A stretch of 64,000 bases of DNA from Desulfuromonadaceae bacterium (GTDB lineage: Bacteria; Desulfobacterota; Desulfuromonadia; Geobacterales; Pseudopelobacteraceae), in contig JAQTZV010000006.1 in NCBI GenBank assembly GCA_028687585.1, positions 1 to 64,000 of the forward strand, given 5' to 3'. A program made the translations under genes and the position numbers. Below are positions 25,252 to 34,559 of this stretch, in pieces. Below the pieces are notes generated by a model. That model was not told the DNA's origin, searched no databases, and saw only the letters and a program-made list of their open reading frames with translations. Position 1 is the first letter of the stretch. Each line of letters begins with the position of its first letter.

Positions 25252-26256
25252 TTACCGGTAATACTCACGGTACCAGTCGACAAAACGGGCAATTCCATCT
25301 TCAATGCTCGTGTCAGGATGGAATCCAACCGCAGCTGACAAATCCGCGACGTCAGCATACGTTACATACACGTCGCCCGGCTGCATTGGCAGAAGGTTTT
25401 TTTCTGCTTTTTTACCAAGGCACTCTTCCAGCACTTCAATAAAGCGAGCAAGTTCAACAGGTTGATTGTTTCCGATGTTATAGACCCGATAGGGAGCAGA
25501 ACTCGTTGCCGGATCAGGCCGTTCGGGGGTCCAGGAGGGATCAGGACCCGGAATGTGTGCCATGATCCGCACAACCCCTTCGATAATATCATCAATATAG
25601 GTGAAGTCGCGCCGCATCCGGCCATTATTAAACAGATCGATAGAGCGCCCTTCCAAAATCGCTTTGGTAAAGGAAAAATATGCCATGTCGGGTCGCCCCC
25701 ACGGCCCATAAACGGTGAAGAAGCGTAAGCCTGTGGTGGGAGTGGCGAACAGGTGTGAATAGGTATGGGCCATCAGTTCGTTGGACTTTTTAGTGGCAGC
25801 ATAGAGCGATACCGGATGATCAACAGAATGATGTTCAGAAAACGGTACCGTTGCATTGGCGCCGTACACCGAGCTTGACGAGGCGTACACAAGATGCTTG
25901 ACCTTTGTGTGGCGACACCCCTCCAGAATATTCAGGAACCCGCACACATTGCTCTCGATATAGGCATAGGGGTTCTGCAGCGAGTAGCGTACTCCCGCCT
26001 GGGCTCCGAGATTGATGACATAGTCGAACTGCCCGTCGTCAAAAAGGGATGCAACAGACGCGCGCTCCTCTAAACCACCACGGACAAAGACAAAGCCGTC
26101 CAAAGCATGTAAAATCGTGAGGCGAGCTTCTTTGAGGGAAACGTCGTAGTAGTCATTCAGATTATCAAAGCCGGTAACCTGGTGACCGTCCCGCAGCAGG
26201 CGCTGTACAAGGTGGAAACCGATAAATCCGGCGGCGCCGGTTACAAGTATCTTCAT
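25252..26256 (-). CDS. NAD-dependent epimerase, UDP-glucuronate 4-epimerase type
   Basis: This 334-residue extended SDR enzyme shows the NAD motif GAAGFIG (7-13), the catalytic Tyr and Lys in [11 protein letters not shown], and [17 protein letters not shown], which is typical of UDP-glucuronate 4-epimerases (CapI/LpsL/GAE group) that supply UDP-galacturonate to LPS and capsules. The start at 26256 follows AAAGGAG; an upstream in-frame ATG has no such signal. It stands alone, so its product feeds a glycan pathway encoded elsewhere. Confidence 0.9.
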   Translation of the reverse strand: MKILVTGAAGFIGFHLVQRLLRDGHQVTGFDNLNDYYDVSLKEARLTILHALDGFVFVRGGLEERASVASLFDDGQFDYVINLGAQAGVRYSLQNPYAYIESNVCGFLNILEGCRHTKVKHLVYASSSSVYGANATVPFSEHHSVDHPVSLYAATKKSNELMAHTYSHLFATPTTGLRFFTVYGPWGRPDMAYFSFTKAILEGRSIDLFNNGRMRRDFTYIDDIIEGVVRIMAHIPGPDPSWTPERPDPATSSAPYRVYNIGNNQPVELARFIEVLEECLGKKAEKNLLPMQPGDVYVTYADVADLSAAVGFHPDTSIEDGIARFVDWYREYYR

Positions 26257-26538
26257 GCGGTTCTCCTTTCCGGATGTCTGTGTTTCAAGTCTCGCTGCAG
26301 AAGATGTCATCGAATGAACGGGCACCGGCATAACCGGTGTCACGGTTTACCCAAGCGACTGAGGACGAGGTGCTGAACCGGGACTGCAATATAATCCCAG
26401 TTTTGTCAAATTTCTATGAATATTCCACTTTTCCGCCCTTCGTGCTATTTGTGTACGACAAGGCGGTCAGCAGGCGGCGGCTAATCCGGAATATGAATTT
26501 ATGAAGAATATCCTGAAGCTACTCTTTTTGGAGGATCC
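26257..26538. other. Divergent intergenic region with a small hairpin
   Basis: This 282-base spacer between the epimerase and the DUF167 gene holds a 6-bp hairpin CACCGG/CCGGTG (26333-26349). I see no convincing promoter or gene; a good GGAGG ribosome-binding site ends it before 26539. Confidence 0.5.
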
Positions 26539-26841
26539 ATGTCGAGGCCATTTTACAGCTGGGAAGGAGACGTTCTGGTCCTGAATATTCTCGGTACTCC
26601 CAATGCGAAAAAGGATGCCATCGGCAAAGTGAAGGGGCACCAACTCTGTGTCAGCGTCAAGGCGGTGCCCCGCGCAGGCAAGGCAACCGATTATATGGTG
26701 CGCTTTCTGGCGGAGGAATTTGATGTTGCGACGAGCGCAATACAGGTCGTATCAGGGCGGATGAATGTCAATAAGGTACTGCGTATTAAAGCGCCGAAGC
26801 GCCTGCCCGCTGTTATCGGCCAGCAGGAGTTGACGCTGTGA
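26539..26841 (+). CDS. DUF167 (YggU) family protein
   Basis: This 100-residue protein matches the DUF167/YggU fold: a start strand (VLVLNILGTPNAKKDAIG), the VSVKAVPRAGKAT segment, and the C-terminal VVSGRMNVNKVLRIK loop that corresponds to the conserved GxxSRxKxL region. The family is widely conserved and its role is unknown. GGAGG precedes the ATG. Its stop codon lies inside the first unit of an 11-bp tandem repeat. Confidence 0.88.
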   Translation: MSRPFYSWEGDVLVLNILGTPNAKKDAIGKVKGHQLCVSVKAVPRAGKATDYMVRFLAEEFDVATSAIQVVSGRMNVNKVLRIKAPKRLPAVIGQQELTL

Positions 26842-26914
26842 TGACGCTGTGATGACGCCGTGATGACGCTGTGATGACGCCGTGATGACGCTGTGATGAC
26901 GCCGTGATGACGCC
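26831..26914 (+). repeat. 11-bp tandem repeat (7 full units plus a partial)
   Basis: Units of gtgatgacgct or gtgatgacgcc repeat seven times from 26838, after a partial unit at 26831. The array begins at the stop codon of the DUF167 gene and ends 42 bases before the glycosyltransferase start. Each unit carries stop codons (TGA) and start-like GTG/ATG triplets. Units have no unique spacers, so it is not CRISPR. Confidence 0.95.
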
Positions 26915-26956
26915 GTTTATCGACTTTTCCGTGCAACGGAGGGTAAGTAGCCACAG

Positions 26957-28030
26957 GTGACCGACCGTTCGCAAACGCTGCTCTCGGTAATTATCCCGAC
27001 GCTCAACGAAGCGGAGCATCTGCCGACGCTCCTGCGCGATCTGGCAGCGCAGCGGCACCTTTCCCTGGAAATTATAATCGGTGACGGCGGTTCTACCGAT
27101 GCAACCGGGACAGCGGCTGAGGCGTACGGGGCGCTCTTTGTCGGAGCCCGGCGTGGCAGGGCGGCACAGATGAATGCTGCGGCCCGGCAAGCAACCGGTG
27201 ACTTTCTGCTGTTTCTCCATGCCGACACGTCAATTGATGATCCGGAAATGCTCGGTAATGCCCTGCATGCCATAACATCGGGGCACGACGCCGGCAACTT
27301 GCGTGTTGCCGGTCATTTTCCGCTACATTTTGTGCGCGCTTCGGACCGGAATGCCGTGGCCTATCGCTATGCCGAAGAGAAAACCGCCTTCAACCGGGTG
27401 AATACGACAAACGGTGATCAGGGGTTATTACTGAGTGCAGATTTTTTCCGGTATCTCGGCGGTTTTGATGAACGTCTGCCGTTTCTTGAAGATCAGCGCA
27501 TCGCCGAAAAAATCAGGGCAGAAGGGACGTGGATCACCCTGCCGGGGTATCTCAATACCTCGGCCCGCCGCTTTGAGGCGGAGGGGTTTCATCGTCGCTA
27601 TATCCTGATGAGCATGATGATGGGGCTTTACAGCATCGGTGCTGAGGAGTTTTTTGCCCGTGCACCGGGTGTATACAAGAGTCAGCAGGATACCGGCAGG
27701 CTCTCTCTTTCGCCGTTTTTCGATCTCATTTTGTGTTTGATGCGTGACGAATGGGGCTCCCGTGGTACGATACGTACCTTCTACCACCTGGGGCGCTATA
27801 TCCGGCAGAATTCCTGGCAGATGTTCTTTTTTTGTGATGTCCTGCTTCGTCCGCTGCTTGGAAGCGGACACTACCCGTTTTTAACGTTTCACGATCGGTT
27901 GTTTGGCCCCAGCACCAATTTCAAGCTGTTCGATGCCTTGACCGGTGTGCTCTGTTTTGTCTGGTTTATGGGGATACTCGGGCCGTATTTCCGGCTTGTG
28001 GAAGGCAATGAACAAAACAGGTCCCGGTGA
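26957..28030 (+). CDS. Family 2 glycosyltransferase (TIGR04283-like) with C-terminal extension
   Basis: Residues 10-230 form a GT2 domain: VIIPTLNEAEHLPTLL, IIGDGGSTDATG, the QMNAAARQATGDFLLFLHADT segment with the metal-binding DxD-like HAD, and LGGFDERLPFLEDQ. This pattern matches the TIGR04283 group often found beside radical SAM/selenodomain genes. About 120 further residues follow, ending in a hydrophobic stretch (GVLCFVWFMGILGPYF) that may anchor it to the membrane. The GTG start follows CGGAGGG by 13 bases. Acceptor and donor are unknown. Confidence 0.83.
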   Translation: MTDRSQTLLSVIIPTLNEAEHLPTLLRDLAAQRHLSLEIIIGDGGSTDATGTAAEAYGALFVGARRGRAAQMNAAARQATGDFLLFLHADTSIDDPEMLGNALHAITSGHDAGNLRVAGHFPLHFVRASDRNAVAYRYAEEKTAFNRVNTTNGDQGLLLSADFFRYLGGFDERLPFLEDQRIAEKIRAEGTWITLPGYLNTSARRFEAEGFHRRYILMSMMMGLYSIGAEEFFARAPGVYKSQQDTGRLSLSPFFDLILCLMRDEWGSRGTIRTFYHLGRYIRQNSWQMFFFCDVLLRPLLGSGHYPFLTFHDRLFGPSTNFKLFDALTGVLCFVWFMGILGPYFRLVEGNEQNRSR

Positions 28031-28227
28031 CGCATAAATTATATCGGTTTCTGCTAAATCCCTGCTTCTACCAATATCAGAGTGGCATCGCGAGGCGGCT
28101 TGCGTGATGCAAACATGCAAATGGAATGAATCAGGATTGCGCTTATGCTCAATACTCGCTATTCTGGTGTTATAGAAGCCGCTGCAACTATATCCAACAG
28201 GTATTTTTATCTCCGATCGATGTTAAT

Positions 28228-30039
28228 ATGCCATTTATCCCTACAACAGCAGAAGAGGTGCGGAAGCGTGGCTGGGATGAGCTGGACGTCATCTTTGTCA
28301 GCGGCGATGCCTATATTGATCATCCAGCATTCGGTGTTCCGTTGTTGGCCCGCTGGCTCGAAGCCCACGACTTTCGTGTTGGTATAATTGCGCAACCGGA
28401 TTGGCGTACAAAAGAGTCATTTATGATCCTTGGCCGCCCGCGGCTGTTTTTTGCCGTTTCGGCCGGTGCCATGGACTCGATGGTGGCCCATTACACTCCT
28501 GCCCGCAAACTGCGCCGCGACGACGCGTATACCCCCGGTAACCGCCATGGAGCGCGTCCGAACCGGGCAACAATGGTCTACACCTCCCGACTGAAGGAAG
28601 CTTTCAAGGATGTCCCCGTCGTCATAGGCGGCATTGAAGCGTCGCTGCGCCGCTTTACCCACTATGATTTTTGGGAAAACAAGGTGCGTCGCTCGATTCT
28701 GTTTGATGCAAAAGCGGATCTGCTGATCTACGGCATGGCAGAGCGGGCGCTTCTGGCTGTGGCCGAGCGAATGAGATCCGGAGAACGCTTGCATGAGATA
28801 CGGGAAGTACGGGGCACAGCATTTCATGGCAGTTCTACTGGTGATGATCCTTACGTTGAGCTAGCGTCATACGAGGAAATAACTGTCTCTAAAGAGAAGT
28901 TTGCGGAATCGTTCCGCCTCGTGTACCTTGAGCAAAACCCCTGGTCTGCCAAAATTGTTGTCCAGAAGCATGGCAATCGGGTCCTGGTCTGCCTCCCTCC
29001 GGCACTCCCTCTGTCGGAAGCGGAGATGGACGCCGTCTACTCTCTGCCGTTTGAAAAGAGTCCGCATCCGTCGTATAATGAAACTATCCCGGCATGGGAA
29101 CAGATTAAAACGTCAATCACCAGTCATCGGGGCTGTTTCGGCGGCTGCGCATTCTGCGCAATAACTATGCATCAGGGCAAAACGATTCAGTCCCGCAGTA
29201 ACCGCTCAATTCTCGCAGAAATAGCGGCTTTAACCCATAAAAAGTGGTTTCGCGGCACTATCAGTGATATCGGCGGGCCGACTGCCAACATGTATGGCCT
29301 CAGCTGCAGCAATCCGGATGCTATGAAAAAATGTCAGCGCGAAAGCTGTATTTTCCCCGCAATCTGCCAAAATCTGCAGGCTGATGATACGCGGGCGACG
29401 ACGTTACTCCAGTCAGCGCGAACAATGGAAGGTGTCAAACATACAGCGGTTTCATCCGGGGTGCGTTATGATCTGCTCGAACGTCAACCCGCCTATTTCA
29501 GCGAGTTGATCGGGCATCAGGTGAGTGGACTACTCAAAATCGCTCCTGAGCATCTGATTGATCACGTTACTGACATCATGCGCAAACCGGGGAAACGGTC
29601 ATTTGAGAAATTTCTGACCCGGTTTCGGGAAGAGAGCGATCGACTTGGTAAACGTCAATATATCGTGCCGTACCTTATCTCGGGTCATCCGGGGTGTACG
29701 TTGTCCGATATGCTTGAGCTCGCGCTTACGCTCAAAAAAATGGGGATAAAAGTGGAGCAGGTCCAGGATTTCACTCCGACTCCCGGCACTATCGCCACCT
29801 GCATGTTCCACAGCGGCATTGATCCGATGACCGGAAAACGGGTCTACACGGCAACAAGCGATCGGGAAAAGGGATTGCAGAAGTCTTTGCTGCTCTGGCA
29901 CCTTCCGGCCGAACGGGCCAAGGTGGTGGAGGCGTTGAAGGAACTGGGCCGCGAACACGATTCGGGGTTGCTTATCGGGGGGAGCAATAAAGCCGTCCCG
30001 ATTCAGAAGAGAATAATATCCACAAAAAAAGCCCGCTGA
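28228..30039 (+). CDS. YgiQ family radical SAM protein
   Basis: YgiQ proteins are large radical SAM enzymes of unknown function. This 603-residue copy has the family start ([19 protein letters not shown]), a B12-binding-like N-terminal region, and the cluster motif CFGGCAFC (CxxxCxxC), followed by [10 protein letters not shown] and the C-terminal [14 protein letters not shown]. The ATG at 28228 is preferred because the conserved region begins there; an ATG at 28126 would add 34 unconserved residues. No good ribosome-binding site is seen for either. Confidence 0.92.
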   Translation: MPFIPTTAEEVRKRGWDELDVIFVSGDAYIDHPAFGVPLLARWLEAHDFRVGIIAQPDWRTKESFMILGRPRLFFAVSAGAMDSMVAHYTPARKLRRDDAYTPGNRHGARPNRATMVYTSRLKEAFKDVPVVIGGIEASLRRFTHYDFWENKVRRSILFDAKADLLIYGMAERALLAVAERMRSGERLHEIREVRGTAFHGSSTGDDPYVELASYEEITVSKEKFAESFRLVYLEQNPWSAKIVVQKHGNRVLVCLPPALPLSEAEMDAVYSLPFEKSPHPSYNETIPAWEQIKTSITSHRGCFGGCAFCAITMHQGKTIQSRSNRSILAEIAALTHKKWFRGTISDIGGPTANMYGLSCSNPDAMKKCQRESCIFPAICQNLQADDTRATTLLQSARTMEGVKHTAVSSGVRYDLLERQPAYFSELIGHQVSGLLKIAPEHLIDHVTDIMRKPGKRSFEKFLTRFREESDRLGKRQYIVPYLISGHPGCTLSDMLELALTLKKMGIKVEQVQDFTPTPGTIATCMFHSGIDPMTGKRVYTATSDREKGLQKSLLLWHLPAERAKVVEALKELGREHDSGLLIGGSNKAVPIQKRIISTKKAR

Positions 30040-30058
30040 CGCCAGCGGGCTTAAAAAA
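30024..30058 (-). terminator. Rho-independent terminator of the cold shock gene
   Basis: A 10-bp stem (aagcccgctg/cagcgggctt) with a 4-base loop is followed on the minus strand by seven T residues. It overlaps the 3' end of the YgiQ gene and lies 20 bases after the csp stop. Confidence 0.88.
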
Positions 30059-30077
30059 CGAAGATATGGAATTTGTG

Positions 30078-30278
30078 TTACTTCTTGACTACGTTTGCTG
30101 CCTGCAGGCCTTTCGGACCCTGGGTTATTTCAAACGTTACCGCATCGCCTTCAGCAAGCGATTTGAAACCGTCGCCGCCAATTGCTGAAAAGTGAACGAA
30201 AACGTCTTCGCCCCCCTCCTGCTCGATGAAACCAAACCCTTTCGTGTCGTTGAACCATTTTACTTTGCCTTGTGCCAT
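30078..30278 (-). CDS. csp: Cold shock domain protein
   Basis: This is a 66-residue single-domain CspA-family nucleic-acid chaperone with RNP1 (KGFGFI) and RNP2 (DVFVHF) motifs and full family length. AAAGGAGG precedes the ATG. It has its own promoter candidate about 150 bases upstream and a terminator downstream. The long leader is like those of cold-inducible csp genes, but csp copies also exist that are constitutive. Confidence 0.97.
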   Translation of the reverse strand: MAQGKVKWFNDTKGFGFIEQEGGEDVFVHFSAIGGDGFKSLAEGDAVTFEITQGPKGLQAANVVKK

Positions 30279-30426
30279 TTCCTGCCTCCTTTTTGTCCGG
30301 TTTAGTGCCGGTGCGTCTGGTTACCGCTTAAGTTTCTGGAGTCTGATGCAGGAAAAGCGCAATGCCTGGTCAAACGTGCTACTTGCAACGTTCTGCAAAA
30401 AGTTCCGAAACTGCGTGCCCGAGTCG

Positions 30427-30454
30427 TTTATCACAGCTATAAAGTAGGTGTCAA
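30427..30454 (-). promoter_or_regulatory. Candidate promoter giving a long csp leader
   Basis: On the minus strand TTGACA (30449-30454) and GATAAA (30427-30432) are 16 bases apart. The transcript would carry a leader of about 140 bases before the csp start. Confidence 0.6.
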
Positions 30455-30470
30455 GACAATTTGCACCAAC

Positions 30471-31064
30471 TTATAGTGCTTTCAACTCCTCATTTTTGCT
30501 CTGAAGTTTTTTGACCAACCGATCATAACCGTTTGCGGTAATAATTTTGTTGAACTGGCTGCGATAATTCGAGACGAGACTTACCCCCTCGATAACGACG
30601 TCATACACCATCCAGTTCCCTCCATTTTTAAACATATGGTAATCAAGCGTGAACTCGTCACGGTTGGCGGTAACGACCTTGGACTTTACCACTGCATGTT
30701 CAGCATCGTCCATATACTCTTTGATATAGACAATCTTTTCATCGTTGTACGACTCAATTTTACTTGCGTACGAGTTTTCAAGCAGTGTCGCAAAAAGCTC
30801 ACTGAACTGCTTTTTCTCAGCGGTACTTCGTGCATTCCAGTGTTTACCAAGCGAGCGCTTTGCCATTTCAGAATAATCAAATATGGTACTGATTGATTTT
30901 TTCAGAGCTTGGCGGCGTTTCGCGTCATTTTTTTTCATCTCCTTATCAGCCACAATACGAACAACTTCATCTACCGTTTTCTTCACTTCGTCGGTCGGGG
31001 TTGCATACGCAACAGAAACCATGAATATTGATGCGGTCAGTACCAGTAAAACTCGTTTGAGCAT
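30471..31064 (-). CDS. mlaC: MlaC/Ttg2D family phospholipid-binding protein
   Basis: MlaC is the periplasmic carrier that moves phospholipid between the outer-membrane complex and the inner-membrane MlaFED transporter. The 197-residue protein has a signal peptide (LLVLTASIFMVSVAYA, about 5-21) and the Tol_tol_Ttg2 fold: FDYSEMAKRSLGKHW, FSELFATLLENSYASKI, and NWMVYDVVIEGVSLVSNYRSQF. It is the last gene of the mlaE-mlaF-mlaD-tolC-mlaC set, 15 bases after the TolC-like gene. Confidence 0.93.
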   Translation of the reverse strand: MLKRVLLVLTASIFMVSVAYATPTDEVKKTVDEVVRIVADKEMKKNDAKRRQALKKSISTIFDYSEMAKRSLGKHWNARSTAEKKQFSELFATLLENSYASKIESYNDEKIVYIKEYMDDAEHAVVKSKVVTANRDEFTLDYHMFKNGGNWMVYDVVIEGVSLVSNYRSQFNKIITANGYDRLVKKLQSKNEELKAL

Positions 31065-31079
31065 AAGAACTCCTCCAGA

Positions 31080-32459
31080 TTACTTTTCAAGGGCAGGTAA
31101 CGGTTCGTTAGTAGCATAGTCAAGATTAGCGGCGGCAATGTGATAATTGTAAATGGATTTAAAATAATCGGAGCGCATACTGGAATATGCTTGCAGCGCT
31201 TCAAAAATATCTTTGGCAGGGCCCAATCCGAAGTCGAAATTGGCAACTGCGGTGACCGTCCACTTCTTTGCGTTCAAATAAGCACTGCGTGTCGCCACGG
31301 CGCTGTTCTTGGCTTCAATAAGATCGAGGTAATATTTTTTTATCTGCAACGGGATGTTGGTAGCGGCATATTCCTTCGTGCTCAGTAGGCGGTTGTACTG
31401 GGCACGTTCGGCAGCCACTTTTGCACCGGTAATACCAAAATCAATCTTCCAGCGCGCCCCGAGGGCGACACCCGCGTTCAGGTGCTTGAACGGATCATTG
31501 ATATACGGGTTATTTATGCGATCGCGGTTATCTGCATAGGCCCACGAAAAAAGACCACCAAGAAAAATATCGGGGTAATAGTTTGCTTTTGCCGCTTCGA
31601 CCAAAGCCGTACGTGCCATAAGCCCTTCCGCGATCTGCTTGAATTCAGGCCGTCTGGCGTTGCCCTGGCCCACATAGCTTTCCAGACCGGGAATCTCTGC
31701 ATCTACAATGACAAGTCGCTCCGTCCCGGTCACCAGATTGGCATCGGCAGGCATTCCCATACGGGCTTTCAAAGCTGCCAAAGCAAGAGCCTCTCCTTTT
31801 TTCGCTTCTTCCAGATATTTAGTAGCGATCCCCGAAAAGGCATCCAGTTTATAGAGATCCACTTCATCAACCGAATCGGAACCCTGGTCCAGAAGTTTGT
31901 GCGCCTTTTCACGAGCCTTGATAAGAATTCCTTCAATTTCAAGCACTAATTCTCTCATTTCGCGGGCTAACAGCAGGCCGTAATAGTATTCATGGACTTT
32001 CTGGACGATTTCGTTCGCCCGCTGCTGTTTACGGGATCGATCGACTTCAATTCCGTGAGTGGCCGCTTTCATGTTTTCGGAGATTTTGCCGAATGTGTAC
32101 AGCGGCTGGATAATGGTGGCGTCGGTGCTGGTAAACCAGGTAAGCGAGTTAATGCGGAATGGAATATCGGTTTGTACTATGGGGGAAATATCAGATTGCG
32201 AGGCGGTCGGAGCGGGCCCGGCAAGCGCCGTAATCGATATCTGTGGAAATCGATACGACTTCGCTTCATCCAGTTTGCTGGTCGCCAGGGCTATATCGCT
32301 TTCGGCTTCACCCAGTTCAGGCGCAGTTTTCAGCGCCATGCGGACACATTCGTCCAGGCTTAATACAATCGGAGGTGCCGGGATTTCGGCTGCTGAACTG
32401 ATACCGGCTACGGCAGCCAGTGACCAAACGGCCATACTGATACATAAAACTGATTTCAT
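31080..32459 (-). CDS. TolC-family outer membrane channel protein in the Mla operon
   Basis: This 459-residue protein has a signal peptide (ISMAVWSLAAVAGISSA) and two internal OEP repeats with long coiled-coil helices (SLDECVRMALKTAPELGEAE near residue 35, and a second repeat in the C-terminal half with PDIFLGGLFSW). ATG 32459 is preferred over the one 6 bases upstream because AAAGGA then sits 8 bases away. A TolC-type channel between mlaD and mlaC suggests a route across the periplasm or outer membrane in this Mla system. It could instead serve another exporter. Confidence 0.87.
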   Translation of the reverse strand: MKSVLCISMAVWSLAAVAGISSAAEIPAPPIVLSLDECVRMALKTAPELGEAESDIALATSKLDEAKSYRFPQISITALAGPAPTASQSDISPIVQTDIPFRINSLTWFTSTDATIIQPLYTFGKISENMKAATHGIEVDRSRKQQRANEIVQKVHEYYYGLLLAREMRELVLEIEGILIKAREKAHKLLDQGSDSVDEVDLYKLDAFSGIATKYLEEAKKGEALALAALKARMGMPADANLVTGTERLVIVDAEIPGLESYVGQGNARRPEFKQIAEGLMARTALVEAAKANYYPDIFLGGLFSWAYADNRDRINNPYINDPFKHLNAGVALGARWKIDFGITGAKVAAERAQYNRLLSTKEYAATNIPLQIKKYYLDLIEAKNSAVATRSAYLNAKKWTVTAVANFDFGLGPAKDIFEALQAYSSMRSDYFKSIYNYHIAAANLDYATNEPLPALEK

Positions 32460-32487
32460 TGCCATATTCCTTTGCGAATAAAGACTA

Positions 32488-32937
32488 TTAAACTTTGCCA
32501 TGAATAAATTTACTGACCAGCTCTTCGATGTCAATAGCCGATTCAGTTTCATGAATTATATCATTGTTTTTCAGCATTTTATCAGAGCCTCCCGGCCTGA
32601 GTTTGATAAACTTATCGCCAATGATCCCGCTCGTCCGCACCGACGCGATGACGTCGTCGGTAATGTTTACTCCGTTCTTGATTTTAAGGTACGTCAGCGC
32701 CCGGTCGCCGCTCTTTTTATCGAGAACAATCCGGTCAACTTTTCCGACCTCAACTCCGGCTACCTCGACCCGCGCCCCCGGTTTGAGGCCGGACACGGAA
32801 TCAAAACTGGCAGTAACCGCGTAAAAATCACCGCTGCCGAATTCCATTTTGCCCAGCTTGATCGAAACATATCCAAGGCACAGGATGCCGATCAGCATAA
32901 AGGTGCCAACCATCATTTCCAGTTTTATCATGTTCAT
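32488..32937 (-). CDS. mlaD: MlaD/MCE domain protein
   Basis: MlaD forms a hexameric ring that binds lipid next to the MlaE permease. The 149-residue protein has one N-terminal membrane segment (MVGTFMLIGILCLGYVSI, about 9-26) and a single MCE domain (VTASFDSVSGLKPGARVEVAGVEVGKVD and VRTSGIIGDKFIKLRPG). The length is standard. It follows mlaF by 29 bases and precedes the TolC-like gene by 28. Confidence 0.94.
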   Translation of the reverse strand: MNMIKLEMMVGTFMLIGILCLGYVSIKLGKMEFGSGDFYAVTASFDSVSGLKPGARVEVAGVEVGKVDRIVLDKKSGDRALTYLKIKNGVNITDDVIASVRTSGIIGDKFIKLRPGGSDKMLKNNDIIHETESAIDIEELVSKFIHGKV

Positions 32938-32966
32938 TTCATACCTCTTTTGTACTTAGGCAGTTA

Positions 32967-33713
32967 CTATACCATCTGAATAGGGCCGTCGAGGCTGCCG
33001 CTGATGAACTGGCGGATAGCCGGATCAGTAGAATGTATAATCTCGTCCGATGTGCCACTCTGAAGAATCTTACCCCGGAACAACATGGCAACGTTCTGGG
33101 CCACATCAAAAATTTCCGGTATCTCGTGCGAAACAATCACCGCCGTAAAGCCGAACTTTGCGTGGGTGTCTTTGATGAGTTGGTGGATCGCCCGCTTGAT
33201 TATCGGGTCGAGGCCGGTAGTCGGCTCATCAAACAGGATTATCCGGGGGTTGAGCACCACCGCACGAGCCAGGCCAACGCGCTTCTTCATGCCGCCGGAG
33301 AGCTCATCGGGGAATTTGTTTTCAATGTTCTTCAAGCCGACATCTTCCAAGGCTGAAAGCACCTTGCCACGAATCTCCTCTTTCGAAAAGGCGGTCTTTT
33401 CCTCCAGCGGGAAGGCAACATTTTCAAAAACCGTCATTGAGTCAAACAGGGCCACATTCTGGAACAGCATACCGAACTTTTCACGAATCCGGTTCAACTC
33501 TGAGCGGCGCACGCCGACAATGCTTTCTCCGTCAACCTCGACGGCACCGTTATCAGGCTGCAGCAGGCCGATCAGGTGCTTCAGGAGCACACTCTTTCCC
33601 TCGCCGCTGGGACCGATGATTGCGGTGATTTTACCATCCGGGATATCAAGGTCAAGCCCGTTGAGTACTTTCTGGCTACCGAAAGACTTATGTACATTGC
33701 GAAGTGTAATCAT
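32967..33713 (-). CDS. mlaF: Phospholipid ABC transporter ATP-binding protein MlaF
   Basis: This 248-residue ABC ATPase shows Walker A GPSGEGKS (34-41), the signature ELSGGMKKRV, Walker B RIILFDEPTTGLD and the H-loop VSHE. The Glu in GEGKS is typical of the MlaF/Mkl class that pairs with MlaE and MCE proteins. ATG 33713 starts one base after the mlaE stop; an upstream in-frame ATG overlaps mlaE by 38 bases and is less likely. It powers lipid transport with MlaE. Confidence 0.94.
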   Translation of the reverse strand: MITLRNVHKSFGSQKVLNGLDLDIPDGKITAIIGPSGEGKSVLLKHLIGLLQPDNGAVEVDGESIVGVRRSELNRIREKFGMLFQNVALFDSMTVFENVAFPLEEKTAFSKEEIRGKVLSALEDVGLKNIENKFPDELSGGMKKRVGLARAVVLNPRIILFDEPTTGLDPIIKRAIHQLIKDTHAKFGFTAVIVSHEIPEIFDVAQNVAMLFRGKILQSGTSDEIIHSTDPAIRQFISGSLDGPIQMV

Positions 33714-33714
33714 A

Positions 33715-34482
33715 TCAGAGCAGCACCGAAGTAAGGAAATAATCCCAGACAAGAATAATTACCGATGTCAGCACAACTGATTCAGTTGTCGCTTTAGAAA
33801 CCCCCTCGGCTCCGTGTCCGGCGTAATAACCTTTGTAACAGCCGATCCACGCAATGATGACGCCAAAAGAGAACGATTTCAGGAACCCGGAATAGACATC
33901 ACGCCAGACAACCGCTTTTTCCATTTCATAAAAATATGCCCCGGGGTTAACCCCCAGCAACTTTACCCCAACCAGCCAGCCACCATATATGCCGATGACA
34001 TCAAAGATGGCGCAGAGCAGAGGGAGGGTAATCATTGCCGCAATGAATTTCGGCGTAACCAGATATTTAAAGGGGTCAAGTGCCATAGTTTCAAGCGCGT
34101 CGATCTGCTCGGTGATCCGCATGATACCGATTTCAGCTGTAATGGCACTCCCGGCCCGCCCCGTTACCATTAAGGCTGCCAGCACCGGACCGAGTTCACG
34201 AATTAGCGAGAGCGCCACTGCCGTGCCGAGCATCCCTTCGGAGCCAAATTTTGATAGGGTGTAATATCCCTGCAGGCCGAGGACCATACCGGTAAAACCT
34301 GCCGTCAGCACAATAACGAACAGCGATTTTGTGCCGATAAAACGGAGCTGCTTCAGAACATGCACCAGACTGGGTGGGCGTCGGACAATCATGTAGAGCG
34401 AGTAGAGGAGAAACCAGCCTACCCGTCCCAGGTCACGTACAATTTCTATCGTTGTATGTCCAAGTGCCTGAATCACGTGCAT
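33715..34482 (-). CDS. mlaE: Phospholipid ABC transporter permease MlaE
   Basis: This 255-residue permease has five to six hydrophobic segments and the MlaE signatures RELGPVLAALMVTGRAGSAITAEIG and EQIDALETMALDPFKYLVTPKF. It is the first gene of the operon. The ATG at 34482 abuts AAAGG; a GTG 6 bases downstream has better spacing, so the start is uncertain by two residues. Confidence 0.94.
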   Translation of the reverse strand: MHVIQALGHTTIEIVRDLGRVGWFLLYSLYMIVRRPPSLVHVLKQLRFIGTKSLFVIVLTAGFTGMVLGLQGYYTLSKFGSEGMLGTAVALSLIRELGPVLAALMVTGRAGSAITAEIGIMRITEQIDALETMALDPFKYLVTPKFIAAMITLPLLCAIFDVIGIYGGWLVGVKLLGVNPGAYFYEMEKAVVWRDVYSGFLKSFSFGVIIAWIGCYKGYYAGHGAEGVSKATTESVVLTSVIILVWDYFLTSVLL

Positions 34483-34510
34483 CCTTTAAAAGTTCGGGAA
34501 ATGACTAAAA

Positions 34511-34538
34511 ACTATACAGCAACGTATTAAAAAAGCAA
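34511..34538 (-). promoter_or_regulatory. Candidate promoter of the mla operon
   Basis: On the minus strand TTGCTT (34533-34538) and TATAGT (34511-34516) are 16 bases apart, about 30 bases before mlaE and just after the stop of the oprM-like gene. Confidence 0.6.
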
Positions 34539-34559
34539 AGAGGTAGTTATACGTTACCG

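Noticed and set aside
26831-26914. Repeat array considered as CRISPR
   Set aside because: Units of 11 bases are directly abutting with no unique spacers, and no cas genes are present.
26813-27220. Minus-strand reading frame rich in repeated ITASS and RHH segments
   Set aside because: It is produced by the 11-bp DNA repeat and antisense reading of the glycosyltransferase gene; no start signal and no protein-like composition.
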